64,000 nt of DNA, taken from contig CAVKGV010000001.1 of NCBI GenBank assembly GCA_963656065.1, positions 124,001-188,000 of the forward strand, given 5' to 3'. Numbering within the stretch: the first letter of the stretch is position 1; every line of letters starts with the position of its first letter. Source of the DNA: Hallerella sp963656065 (GTDB lineage Bacteria; Fibrobacterota; Fibrobacteria; Fibrobacterales; Fibrobacteraceae). Under the pieces are notes generated by a model, which was not told the DNA's origin, searched no databases, and saw only the letters and a program-made list of their open reading frames with translations. Below are positions 1 through 8,297 of this stretch, in pieces. Position numbers and translations under genes: made by a program.

Positions 1-2
1 AC

Positions 3-536
3 GGTGACGGCGGAGCGGTGATGACCGACGACGAAGATATTTTCCGAAAAGCGAAAATTTTCGCTTCGCACGGAAAGGACGCTAACGGGCTCTGTTCATC
101 CATCGGCACGAACAGCCGTCTTGATGCAATCCAGGCGGCGATTCTCCTCGTAAGGCGCAGACATTTCAAAGAAGAGCATTCCCGGCGGGAACGGAACGCC
201 AAAATTTACGATGCGTTTTTTTCCACCATGCCGGGCTTCCGCGTTCCAAGAATAAGTGTCGGAAATACAAGCGTCTTTGCGCAATACGCCGTCCGGAACA
301 AAGATCGGGATACAATCGCCAAGAAGCTTTCCCTAAGCGGAGTCCCCACGCGAATCTATTACGAGAGACCGCTTTCAGCGGAACCTTTCTTTGCAAGATT
401 TCCCGAAACGAAAAAGGATGCGGAGAAAAATTCACAAGCGTACGCCCTTTCCCGGGAAACGTTCTGCCTTCCCATTTGCGCATTCTCCGATGCGGAAGAA
501 GTCGTCTCGAAAATCAAAAGCGCCTTGTCACCATGA
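3..536 (+). CDS. DegT/DnrJ/EryC1/StrS-type PLP aminotransferase, C-terminal part
   Basis: This is the 3' part of a gene that enters from the left edge. The reading frame is open from base 3, ahead of the first internal ATG at 18, and begins with GDGGAV, the loop that follows the catalytic lysine in sugar aminotransferases of this family. The motif NSRLDAIQAA and the later ARFPETKKDAEKNSQAYA segment also fit the family. These PLP enzymes transaminate nucleotide-linked keto-sugars for O-antigen, capsule or glycan synthesis. The Schiff-base lysine lies outside the window, so activity and exact substrate cannot be judged. The stop overlaps the convergent barrel gene by 23 bases. Confidence 0.85.
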   Translation, partial: GDGGAVMTDDEDIFRKAKIFASHGKDANGLCSSIGTNSRLDAIQAAILLVRRRHFKEEHSRRERNAKIYDAFFSTMPGFRVPRISVGNTSVFAQYAVRNKDRDTIAKKLSLSGVPTRIYYERPLSAEPFFARFPETKKDAEKNSQAYALSRETFCLPICAFSDAEEVVSKIKSALSP

Positions 537-1392
537 AGCCGCCGGAAGCGTTGAAAAAGATATCGTCAAATTCGCCGTCGTCTGACGAAAGCTGGAGAGC
601 GTTCACGTAAAACGGAAAATGGATCGACCATTTTTCACTGTGATATCCCGCGACGAATTTCGGAAACACCTGGGAAAAAAGCATCCACTGGTCCTGCGTG
701 ATATTTTTTCCGAACGAAGCCGAGGCGACGCCCAGCAGATTGAAGAACCATCCATTTTGGCACACCCAGGTATAGGAGTATCCGAGGCTCGGCCCTAAAT
801 GGATGAATTGCTGGTACTCAATGTATTGCAAGACGAGCGAATCCTGCGAAACGATTCCGTGATAATAGACGCCAGCCCCCCAGATGAAGCTGCCGTTCGA
901 TTTTTTCTGTCGGCGGTCAAGCGAATATGCAGACCGAAGCGAGTGCTCCCGATTCCAGAGAAAGTCGATGTCGTAACCCGCGGATACGGTCGATAGTTTC
1001 GCCTCCCGAAATTCGTCCGTTTCGGAATCTTTCCAGTAAAAGCCGTGGTTCATTTTCAGGAAAAGGTTCCAGAAACAGCGGTCACCGAAATGATTGAGCT
1101 GCAAGTCGAGCGCCCGGGTCTTCGGCTTATCGGAATCCGCCCCGAACGATAACGTAAACAAGGAGCTCCATGTCCAGTCGCCGTATCCGCCGCCGATCCC
1201 GAGATCGACAGGCCGATTGGTCGAAAGCTCCCTGTCGCCCGTGCTCTCCCCGGAAAACGTCGCATAATTATAGCGCGCAATCAGCTGGACGGAAATTTTA
1301 TCGGGAAAGGAAACAATGGCGGAATCTCCCGCCGCTTCACCGGCAAAAGCCGCACAACAAAAAAGGAATGCGAAAAGGAAGAAGTTTTTCAC
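514..1392 (-). CDS. Predicted outer-membrane beta-barrel protein, DUF4421-like
   Basis: The 292-residue product starts with a clear signal peptide (MKNFFLFAFLFCCAAFA, probable cleavage before GEA). The rest is rich in alternating aromatic and polar strands and ends in an aromatic-rich segment closing with Phe, as barrels often do. The region with TNRPVDLGIGGGYGDW and the later LDLQLNHFGD and MNHGFY resemble DUF4421 proteins from memory; no search was done. The start is GTG, overlapping the TGA of the FliB-type gene as GTGA, with GAGG about 8 bases upstream. It is the last gene of a four-gene coupled unit. Cargo or function is unknown. Confidence 0.7.
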   Translation of the reverse strand: MKNFFLFAFLFCCAAFAGEAAGDSAIVSFPDKISVQLIARYNYATFSGESTGDRELSTNRPVDLGIGGGYGDWTWSSLFTLSFGADSDKPKTRALDLQLNHFGDRCFWNLFLKMNHGFYWKDSETDEFREAKLSTVSAGYDIDFLWNREHSLRSAYSLDRRQKKSNGSFIWGAGVYYHGIVSQDSLVLQYIEYQQFIHLGPSLGYSYTWVCQNGWFFNLLGVASASFGKNITQDQWMLFSQVFPKFVAGYHSEKWSIHFPFYVNALQLSSDDGEFDDIFFNASGGFMVTRRF

Positions 1393-2405
1393 CCGAATTT
1401 CCTCGCTAGGACGAGAAAAGCTCCCGTCGAAAAGAAAGGCTTTTCGGCAAACGCCTGCGAAAGTTTTTCCATGTTTTCTTCCGAATATTCCAGTTGTTTG
1501 GAAAGCAGTTTCAAGGCTTCGACTTTCGGCGATATCCCGGAATCTTTGTCCGCGAAGCTTTCCCCGAACTTCCGAAGGAGGAGCCAGAAGAGCGCGGAGA
1601 ACTTGACTTTCGAAAGCATGTCGCCATCGTAAAGAGACTTTCCCAGGTAACGGAAGATTTCATACGCGACAATCCGCTCCCCGTCCGATTCAGAAAAAAG
1701 CCTGCACGCATCAGCGCTAGACGTTTTCTTCCGAGCGCGGGCAAGAGCCCGGTCCCACGTTTCGCCGAGGCTCTCAAGGTCCGAGAGATAATCCCAGATT
1801 TCGTTCCAGATCTTTTCCGCCGAAAATTCGGAAAGGGAGACCGTTTCGCCTTGGGCGGTCGCCACGAAGCAGAGTATTTCGGATATTCGCATCGAAAGGG
1901 GAACGTTCCGGAGGGAAAGACGGTCGAGGATTTCCGCCCGGAATTCGAACATGGCGTCCCGAAGGCTTTGCGATTCGCTGTCCAAGGTTTCCGGATTCTC
2001 ATCGTCAAAAAATTCCACAAAGCGGAGCGGTTCGTTCGAAGACAAGAGAAGCCGAGCGGATTCCTCGCAGCATAGCCCGAGCCCAAGCTCCTTCACGTTT
2101 CCAAAGACTTCTACAAAGCGTGGATGTTCCCGGCAGATATCCGATAGAAATTTTTCGCCCAGGTTGCAGTAGATTTCGCACAAATTATCATCCCTGAGAA
2201 AGGGACAGCGTTCCGAAGCGTCGAGGATGAAATGCCCGTCCGAAATCGATCGGCAAAGCCTTTCGCCGAAAGGTCCGGGAACGGAAGCGTAACGCTCCGC
2301 GGTATTTGAATCCACATCGACTTCCCAACCTGCGCAGCACGTGTCGCGACACGCCCCGGCAAGGCAACGGAAACTCCGGTAAAAATCTGGGACGACGACT
2401 TTCAA
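1389..2405 (-). CDS. FliB-family lysine N-methylase-like protein
   Basis: The product has the Cys-rich FliB signature near its N-terminus: VVVPDFYRSFRC, then CRDTCCAGW, CPFLRDDNLC and ICREHPRF. In Salmonella, FliB methylates flagellin lysines, and the cysteines resemble the metal-binding motif of YkgJ proteins. I choose TTG at 2405 (338 residues). It overlaps the SprT stop as TTGA and has AAGGA at a normal distance, whereas the open frame upstream lies wholly inside the SprT gene and adds a low-complexity basic stretch. No flagellar genes are in view, so the substrate is probably another protein. The start and the family are well supported; the substrate is not known. Confidence 0.75.
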   Translation of the reverse strand: MKVVVPDFYRSFRCLAGACRDTCCAGWEVDVDSNTAERYASVPGPFGERLCRSISDGHFILDASERCPFLRDDNLCEIYCNLGEKFLSDICREHPRFVEVFGNVKELGLGLCCEESARLLLSSNEPLRFVEFFDDENPETLDSESQSLRDAMFEFRAEILDRLSLRNVPLSMRISEILCFVATAQGETVSLSEFSAEKIWNEIWDYLSDLESLGETWDRALARARKKTSSADACRLFSESDGERIVAYEIFRYLGKSLYDGDMLSKVKFSALFWLLLRKFGESFADKDSGISPKVEALKLLSKQLEYSEENMEKLSQAFAEKPFFSTGAFLVLARKFG

Positions 2406-3199
2406 CGGTGCAATCCTTTCAAGAAGCGCAAGGTCCGGATGTTTTTCGGAAGGACTTCGCGGTGCCACTTGATCCAGTCGTCGTAATAGATGTAGCGATG
2501 TTCCCTGTTGCGAAAAACCTTGCCGTGGACAACGCGGCGACCGTTTACGGATTCCGGCGGAACGACGATGTGCAAGCATTCGTGATAGACGACCCCGGCA
2601 ACGGCGAAGAACGGACAGTTTTCAAAATCATATCCGCGGCTGATACTTATCAGGTTTACCATTTCCCCGGAAAGCGGATCCTTGCGGACCGTGTGGAAAC
2701 TTAACCCGCCAATGCGATTGCTCCATGTGATGCGCGCTTTCAGTTCGCCCCCGAAATACGTCGCGTTTACAGCGGCAAAGACGCTCGTTAAATCGTGAAA
2801 CTTTCCGACGGGACGGATCGGAGGGAACCGCTGGTTTTTCGTCACCTGCGGAAGCCCCGCATCTGCGAGGATCTGGTCGGTCGCCATCCAAATCCGGGAG
2901 ATCAGCTCCTTGACGCGAACCTTGTTTCCCTCCGTCTTGCGCTTGAAAAAAAGGTGGGCCCACTCCGCGGCGAGTTCCCTTACCGGGAAAAATTCCCGAG
3001 ACTTCATATACGACGGAAGTACCAGCTCGTAGCTGTTCTCGAAAAATTTTTTCCGCACGCGAATGCTTTTCTTGAGACGCTCCGCATAAAGGAAGACGAC
3101 CGTTCCGTCCGAAGAAAGGATGTTCTCCGCCGAATATTCCAGGTGCGTCCGCGGCTCCGCAACTTGAAAAAGATCGGTCTGCAAGAATTCCGGCGTCAT
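2402..3199 (-). CDS. SprT-like zinc metallopeptidase
   Basis: The 265-residue product has a zinc-protease motif HECLH (H206, E207, H210) followed by HGKVF, the arrangement seen in SprT-like and WLM-type metallopeptidases. The preceding SVFAAVNATYFGGEL and GGLSFHTV segments match the SprT core, where a helix and strand precede the HExxH helix. The first 120 residues are an extra region with basic strands that I cannot assign. No signal peptide is seen, so it should be cytoplasmic. It overlaps the YkgJ-type gene by ATGA and the FliB-type gene by TTGA. SprT relatives cut DNA-protein crosslinks in eukaryotes; the bacterial role is unclear. Confidence 0.8.
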   Translation of the reverse strand: MTPEFLQTDLFQVAEPRTHLEYSAENILSSDGTVVFLYAERLKKSIRVRKKFFENSYELVLPSYMKSREFFPVRELAAEWAHLFFKRKTEGNKVRVKELISRIWMATDQILADAGLPQVTKNQRFPPIRPVGKFHDLTSVFAAVNATYFGGELKARITWSNRIGGLSFHTVRKDPLSGEMVNLISISRGYDFENCPFFAVAGVVYHECLHIVVPPESVNGRRVVHGKVFRNREHRYIYYDDWIKWHREVLPKNIRTLRFLKGLHR

Positions 3200-3972
3200 C
3201 CGTTTTCATTCCCCGCAAGCGTTTTCGGCTGTTCCGCCAGAACAAAGTCCGGTTCAAGCACGTTCATTGCGAGGATTCCCTCGTAAAGACTCTCCGGAAG
3301 GGCAAGGTCCGCATAGTGCGCAGAAATATCCGCGATGAGCTCTTCGAGTTCGTCGGGAAGATAGACGATGAAGCTTCGGTTCTTGTCGGAGAGAAGATGT
3401 TCCGGCACGCAAAACTTTCCCGGCGTTTCGCTGAAGTACATCCGGCACGTCACCGGGCGGAACGCATAGACGCCACAGCGTCCCGAAGACAGAATGAACG
3501 GGCAGGCGAAACCCTTTCCGAAATAGCGGACAAGCGCCGAATCGTCCGGATCGGGACTTCCCTCGGCTTCGGCCATCCGAAAAAGTTCGCGATACGCCTT
3601 GCTGCGGGCGTGGCAATTTTCGAGAACCGTCAAAAGGCTACGGGACTTGCGGATTTCCGAATAGAAGAGTACAAGTTCGAACGGTTCGACGGACATCGGA
3701 AAATGGTGGCAACAGTTGCCGCATCCCGCCTTGCAGGAAATCCCGGATGTGTGCTGGGGAAGAGTCGCCGCGAGATAGCGCATGAAGGCTTCCTCGTAGG
3801 CTTTCGCAAAGCGGATTATCGCCGGAAGCTCCGCGGCGAAGTTCCCTTCCGTGATGGCGACGTCGCGCACAGAGGCCTTTGCAACGGAAACGAGCCTCTC
3901 CCGTTCAGCGGCTAAGAGGGAACGCATCAGAAGGACCGCGCGCCGGTAAGATTTTGTCGGAAAGTATTCCAA
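3196..3972 (-). CDS. YkgJ-type cysteine-cluster protein
   Basis: The 258-residue product contains C80, C84, C87 and C88 (CKAGCGNCCHHFP), followed by CPFILSSGRCGVYAFRPVTC. This is the zinc- or iron-chelating pattern of YkgJ/UPF0153 proteins, whose biochemical role is largely unknown. The first 75 residues are helical. TTG at 3972 is favoured as start because AGAGGA lies seven bases upstream and a TATATT-like -10 box sits at 3992-3997; an ATG at 3927 is the alternative. It is the first gene of the unit continuing into SprT, FliB-type and barrel genes, and shares the Cys pattern with the FliB-type protein. Confidence 0.82.
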   Translation of the reverse strand: MEYFPTKSYRRAVLLMRSLLAAERERLVSVAKASVRDVAITEGNFAAELPAIIRFAKAYEEAFMRYLAATLPQHTSGISCKAGCGNCCHHFPMSVEPFELVLFYSEIRKSRSLLTVLENCHARSKAYRELFRMAEAEGSPDPDDSALVRYFGKGFACPFILSSGRCGVYAFRPVTCRMYFSETPGKFCVPEHLLSDKNRSFIVYLPDELEELIADISAHYADLALPESLYEGILAMNVLEPDFVLAEQPKTLAGNENG

Positions 3973-4085
3973 GTTGGCATCCTCTTTTTCAAATATATGA
4001 AGTGTATTTTCAATCCGCTGTTCCCTTTTTAAAAGAGGAATCTATTTTTACTCTGTCCCCATCGTTTTTTTTCGGGAGTTCTCCC

Positions 4086-5270
4086 ATGAGATTTCTTTTC
4101 CCATTCGTGTGCACCTTTGCGCTAGCCCTTTTTGTCGGATGCAATCTGTTCGATCCGTCGGAAAACGTCTCCGTAAAATCGAGCGATACGGATATGCTCA
4201 TCACCGAAGGCCAGGCGCGCTTCCGGGACGCGGATTACGAGAAGGCCGCCGAATATTTTTCATCCGCCATCCGAAACGATTCCACCAAGTCCGAGGCGTG
4301 GTTCGGGCTTTCCAAGGCGAACCTCTACCGAAACGGAGGCGACCCGTTCGAACTCATCCTGCTTCTCGACAGCGACGAGTCCATTCCGCTGATGGATCTC
4401 GACTCCTCCGAAGTCGAACGTCATTACGCCTCTATCTCGAGCGCCCTGCTTCCGCTCCGGGAACTGGTCCAGCGGGACACGCTCACAGCGAACAATCCCG
4501 CGCAACGGCTTTCGGACAGGAACGTTTCCTATTCCAACTTTTCGGCCAGCTACGCCATTCTCGAATCCGCCTATGCGATTCTCCGGTTTCGGAAAGGTTC
4601 CAGTTCCCTTGTAACGCTTTCCCTCCGCGACGACGGTTCCGTGGAAATCAACGCAAACGAACTTTATGACAAAGCTCTCACCGACCCGCTCTTCGCTTCC
4701 CGGTTCAATGCGGGCATGGATACGCTCGGAGGCGACATAAAGCGTCTCGTGCAAGACATCCTCCCTGAACTCTCCGACATTCTCGGCGATTCGATAGACC
4801 TCGATTCCACGCTAAGCTCTGCCGAATATTCCCTCCTTTTTTACAGGCTCGGCGACGGCATCGACAACGACGGAGACGGTTGCGTCGATGAAGAAATCTT
4901 AGACGGTATCGACAACGACGGAGACGGCTTAATCGACGAAGATCTGCGGCTCGTTCCGCTAATAAAGGATTCCGACGATCTGGTCACGTTCATCGGCGTG
5001 GGAACGGACAGCCTCGACCACGACATGAACGGAGAAAAGGAAGACGCAGCCGAGAGGACTCTCCTGAAAAACGGAAGACTGCTCTTCGCCAAGGATTTTG
5101 AACAAATTTCCGCAAGCGATTCCGCATCGCTCGAAATCCGAAAGGCGATAGCCCAGGACACGGATTCGACGAACATCCGCTACCCGCTCGAAAAGCGCAA
5201 GGCTCTCGTCGGAAGATGCTGGAACAACTATTCGGAAGAAGACTTTAAAGCCTGGTTCAGAAACCGGTAG
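4086..5270 (+). CDS. TPR-like lipoprotein with EF-hand-like Asp repeats
   Basis: ATG at 4086 gives a 394-residue lipoprotein: signal MRFLFPFVCTFALALF, then VGC as lipobox. GGGAG lies seven bases before the ATG. A tetratricopeptide-like segment follows (EGQARFRDADYEKAAEYF, then SEAWFGLSKANLYRNGG). Around residues 260-285 are two near-identical acidic repeats, DGIDNDGDGCVDEE and DGIDNDGDGLIDED, matching DxDxDG calcium-binding loops. The product probably sits in the outer membrane or periplasm and may bind calcium. It ends 8 bases before a barrel gene, suggesting the two work together. Function otherwise unknown. Confidence 0.8.
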   Translation: MRFLFPFVCTFALALFVGCNLFDPSENVSVKSSDTDMLITEGQARFRDADYEKAAEYFSSAIRNDSTKSEAWFGLSKANLYRNGGDPFELILLLDSDESIPLMDLDSSEVERHYASISSALLPLRELVQRDTLTANNPAQRLSDRNVSYSNFSASYAILESAYAILRFRKGSSSLVTLSLRDDGSVEINANELYDKALTDPLFASRFNAGMDTLGGDIKRLVQDILPELSDILGDSIDLDSTLSSAEYSLLFYRLGDGIDNDGDGCVDEEILDGIDNDGDGLIDEDLRLVPLIKDSDDLVTFIGVGTDSLDHDMNGEKEDAAERTLLKNGRLLFAKDFEQISASDSASLEIRKAIAQDTDSTNIRYPLEKRKALVGRCWNNYSEEDFKAWFRNR

Positions 5271-5278
5271 GGAGCGCC

Positions 5279-6526
5279 ATGAAAATTTTTACAATCCTTC
5301 TTTTGTCAGGAATTTTCACGGTTAGCTTCGCCGCCCAAGGCCCGCGCCACAAGTCCCTGCGCGCCTATGCCATGGGAAACGCACACGTCGCCATCGCGGA
5401 CGACAAGGAAGCCATCTACTACAACTACGCGGGACTGAACCAGATGGGGAAACTGGGAAACTTCAAAAAGTTTCCCGAGCTGGGATACTATCCCGGAAAT
5501 GCAATCGATATGCGGCTAAACGTCGGCGGAGCGGGACCTCTCAACGAAGCCCGCAAGGTTTACAATTTTTCCGAGGACATGCAGGATCTCTACAGCCGCG
5601 CAAAAAAAGCTTCCAAGGGAACGGATGTCTCAGCCGAGCGGGCGTTCGCCGATTCGCTAGCGGACCATCCCGAACTCACAAAAAAACTGAACCAGTTCGA
5701 CCATCTTCTTTTTACGCTCATCGCCAAGGCGGATGCGGAAATCGCCGTCCACAATTTCGGCGGAGCCATCTGGGTTGACGGAACGACTTCCCCGTATATC
5801 GACAACGGAATCATCGTACCGTTCTTCGGGATAGACACGTTTTACCTCGATGCGGTCGCCCAGTTCGGCGGAGCCTATGGCATCACGGAGAACCTTGCCG
5901 TTGGAGCGGGCTTCAAGATGGCGAAGCGCGAGACGATGAAAATCTTCCGCATCGACGTTTCGAGTTTCGAAAGCATCGGGGACACGCTCGAAGACCGCGT
6001 CGATAAAGTCTATTCCGATTTTTCTTCGTGGAGCGATCTCGGATTCGGCATGGATCTCGGGATTCTCTACCGCGCGGGGAGAGAGTTTCGCCTGGGAGCC
6101 TCGTGCAACAACATTTTCTTCAACGAACTCGGCGGTGAACGCATCATCCCGAACCTCACGCTCGGCATGGCCTACAGCCCACGGCTCCTTAACCGCAACA
6201 CGGCCTTTTCCCGCAAGGTAAACTTTGCGATAGACTTCGAAAACGCCCTTTCGACGGAACACAACTACAAGACTCTCAGCCATCTGAATTTCGGCATGGA
6301 AGTGGAACAGGTTCTCCTCGCATTCCCGGGATACAACGACAACCTGAGGCTTCTGAAAGTCCGCCTTTCCGGAGGATTTCACGGAGGCTATCCGTCGGCG
6401 GGAATCGCCTTCGAAATGTTCCGGTTCTTCGAAGTGGAATTTGCCACGTGGGGCGAGGAACGCGGCTACTACACGGGCCAGAACGAAAGCCGCATCTACA
6501 TGGCGGAAATCAGCCTGGGATTTTGA
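5279..6526 (+). CDS. Predicted outer-membrane beta-barrel protein, PorV/TraF-like
   Basis: The 415-residue product has a signal peptide (MKIFTILLLSGIFTVSFA before AQG), then the motif RAYAMGNAHVAIADDKEAIY, typical at the mature N-terminus of PorV, TraF_2 and FadL-like barrels (usually A-M-G-x-A ... A-x-x-x-N-P-A-x-L). The remainder alternates strands and turns and ends with EISLGF, a standard barrel C-terminus. It lies eight bases after the EF-hand-like lipoprotein gene and is probably cotranscribed. PorV proteins help export in type IX secretion, but this assignment is only by motif, and a transport barrel is equally possible. Confidence 0.72.
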   Translation: MKIFTILLLSGIFTVSFAAQGPRHKSLRAYAMGNAHVAIADDKEAIYYNYAGLNQMGKLGNFKKFPELGYYPGNAIDMRLNVGGAGPLNEARKVYNFSEDMQDLYSRAKKASKGTDVSAERAFADSLADHPELTKKLNQFDHLLFTLIAKADAEIAVHNFGGAIWVDGTTSPYIDNGIIVPFFGIDTFYLDAVAQFGGAYGITENLAVGAGFKMAKRETMKIFRIDVSSFESIGDTLEDRVDKVYSDFSSWSDLGFGMDLGILYRAGREFRLGASCNNIFFNELGGERIIPNLTLGMAYSPRLLNRNTAFSRKVNFAIDFENALSTEHNYKTLSHLNFGMEVEQVLLAFPGYNDNLRLLKVRLSGGFHGGYPSAGIAFEMFRFFEVEFATWGEERGYYTGQNESRIYMAEISLGF

Positions 6527-6578
6527 ATGCGGCCAAGGAATAGTGCACAAAAGTTCACAAATTATCTATATTAGACGC

Positions 6579-7169
6579 ATGATTGAAAGACTTCACGGAA
6601 CTCTCGCAGAACGCCACCCGACTTTTGCCGTCGTCGAGTGCGGCGGCGTAGGCTACGGCGTCCAGATTTCGGCACGAACCGGGGAACGCCTTCCCGCGGA
6701 AGGCTCGGAAATCACGCTTCTCACGCATCTGGTCGTCCGGGAAGATTCCATGGAACTTTTCGGTTTTGCCGACGCACAGGAAAAGGAACTGTTCCTGAGT
6801 ATGATTTCCGTCTCCGGCGTAGGCCCGAAGACCGCGCAACGCATCCTCTCGGGAATTTCCCCGGAAGATTTTCTTTCGATCATCGCCCGCGGGGACAAGA
6901 CTGCCCTCGGAAAGATCAAGGGAATCGGCAAGAAGACCGCGGAGATGTTCGTCCTGGCGTTAAAGGACAAGGCTCTTACGCTGTCGGCGGTTTCCGGGAG
7001 CGACTCGCCAACACTTCTTTCCGCAAGCGAAAGCGAAGCAGTCCAAGCGCTCCACACGCTAGGCGTCAAGGATCCCGCGGCCCAGAAAGCCGTGGAAAAA
7101 GCGGTCGAAACGCTCGGTCAAGGGGCAAGCGTCACGCAGCTCATTCCCGAAGCACTCAAGCACGTATAA
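6579..7169 (+). CDS. ruvA: Holliday junction branch migration protein RuvA
   Basis: ATG at 6579 gives 196 residues, the usual RuvA length, beginning MIERLHGTL. The helix-hairpin-helix repeats are visible (SGVGPKTAQRIL and KIKGIGKKTAEMF), and the C-terminal domain that binds RuvB follows (EAVQALHTLGV). RuvA binds four-way junctions and loads RuvB. The longer open frame upstream belongs to the barrel gene region and is not used. No Shine-Dalgarno is visible; TATATT at 6567-6572 sits only six bases before the ATG, so the mRNA may be leaderless. ruvB follows after nine bases; ruvC is not nearby. Confidence 0.97.
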   Translation: MIERLHGTLAERHPTFAVVECGGVGYGVQISARTGERLPAEGSEITLLTHLVVREDSMELFGFADAQEKELFLSMISVSGVGPKTAQRILSGISPEDFLSIIARGDKTALGKIKGIGKKTAEMFVLALKDKALTLSAVSGSDSPTLLSASESEAVQALHTLGVKDPAAQKAVEKAVETLGQGASVTQLIPEALKHV

Positions 7170-7178
7170 AGGGGCTTC

Positions 7179-8210
7179 ATGTCGGAACGCATCATCTCTC
7201 CCGAAAAGGAAAACAGCGAAGAAGCGGAAATCGAACGGAGCCTCCGACCGGAAACGCTCTCGGAGTTTACCGGCGAAGACCATATCAAGGAAAGCCTCCA
7301 GATTGCAATCGAAGCCGCCAGACGACGCGGAGAGCCTCTCGACCACTGTCTCTTCGCCGGGCCACCCGGCTTGGGAAAGACAACGCTTGCGGGAATCATC
7401 GCCAAGGAAATGGGTGTCGGCATCCACATCACGAGCGGTCCTGTCCTCGAAAAGGCGAGCGATCTTGCCGGACTTCTCACGAGTCTCGGGGAGAACGACG
7501 TCTTGTTTATCGATGAGATCCACCGACTAGGCCGCGTCATCGAGGAATATCTCTATCCCGCGATGGAGGATTTCCGACTCGACATCATGTTAGATTCGGG
7601 ACCCGCAGCGCGCAGTGTGAACCTTCCGCTCAAGCATTTTACGCTTGTCGGCGCCACGACCCGCACCGGGCTTCTCACGGGACCGCTCCGCGACCGTTTC
7701 GGATTGCATTATCGGCTCGACCTGTATCCGGCAAAGGATTTAGAGAAGATTCTCGTCCGCAGCGCAAAGATTTTGAATGTCCAGATGACGGACGAAGCGG
7801 CGGGCATTTTAAGTTCGCGTTGCCGGGGAACGCCGCGCATCGCAAACCGCGTCCTCAGGCGCGCGCGCGACGTGGCGGAAGTACGCGGCGAAGGCGTTAT
7901 CGATAGAGAAATCGCAGAGCGCACGCTGAAAATGCTCGGCATCGACCCGATGGGCCTCGACCCGATGGACCGAAAAATTCTCTCCACCATCGCGAACCAT
8001 TTTTCGGGAGGTCCCGTCGGACTCGGAACCATCGGAGCGTCCCTCGGCGAAGAACCGGATACGCTCGAAGAGGTTTACGAACCGTTCCTCATCCAGCAAG
8101 GTCTGCTCTCCCGCACTCCGCGCGGTCGCGTCCTCACCCAGGCCGCCTACAAGGCGTTGCACATCCCCGTTCCCAAGGGCTCGCAAGGGGAACTGTTTTC
8201 GGGAAACTGA
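7179..8210 (+). CDS. ruvB: Holliday junction helicase RuvB
   Basis: The 343-residue product is a full-length AAA+ motor. Walker A is GPPGLGKTTLA, Walker B is FIDEIHRL, sensor 1 is VGATTRTGLL, and the C-terminal winged helix includes GPVGLGTIGASLGEE and LLSRTPRGRVLT. RuvB drives branch migration of Holliday junctions together with RuvA during recombination. It is downstream of ruvA with a nine-base gap and should be on the same mRNA. The intergenic region of 87 bases before the aconitase gene has no clear terminator. Confidence 0.98.
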   Translation: MSERIISPEKENSEEAEIERSLRPETLSEFTGEDHIKESLQIAIEAARRRGEPLDHCLFAGPPGLGKTTLAGIIAKEMGVGIHITSGPVLEKASDLAGLLTSLGENDVLFIDEIHRLGRVIEEYLYPAMEDFRLDIMLDSGPAARSVNLPLKHFTLVGATTRTGLLTGPLRDRFGLHYRLDLYPAKDLEKILVRSAKILNVQMTDEAAGILSSRCRGTPRIANRVLRRARDVAEVRGEGVIDREIAERTLKMLGIDPMGLDPMDRKILSTIANHFSGGPVGLGTIGASLGEEPDTLEEVYEPFLIQQGLLSRTPRGRVLTQAAYKALHIPVPKGSQGELFSGN

Positions 8211-8297
8211 ATCAACGGCTCTGGATTAAAATCCGATATTCCTTGGCCAAAGGGATAAATTTCTAATTTTTTGCCAAAACGTCTATGAGGTATCCCT

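Noticed and set aside
2406..2579. Upstream extension of the FliB-type gene to ATG 2579
   Set aside because: The added 58 residues lie inside the SprT gene, are basic and low in complexity, and precede the family start; TTG 2405 has a ribosome site and couples to the SprT stop.
4852..4945. Short tandem DNA repeat as possible CRISPR-like element
   Set aside because: The two copies are in frame and encode acidic EF-hand-like loops; there are no spacers or further repeats.
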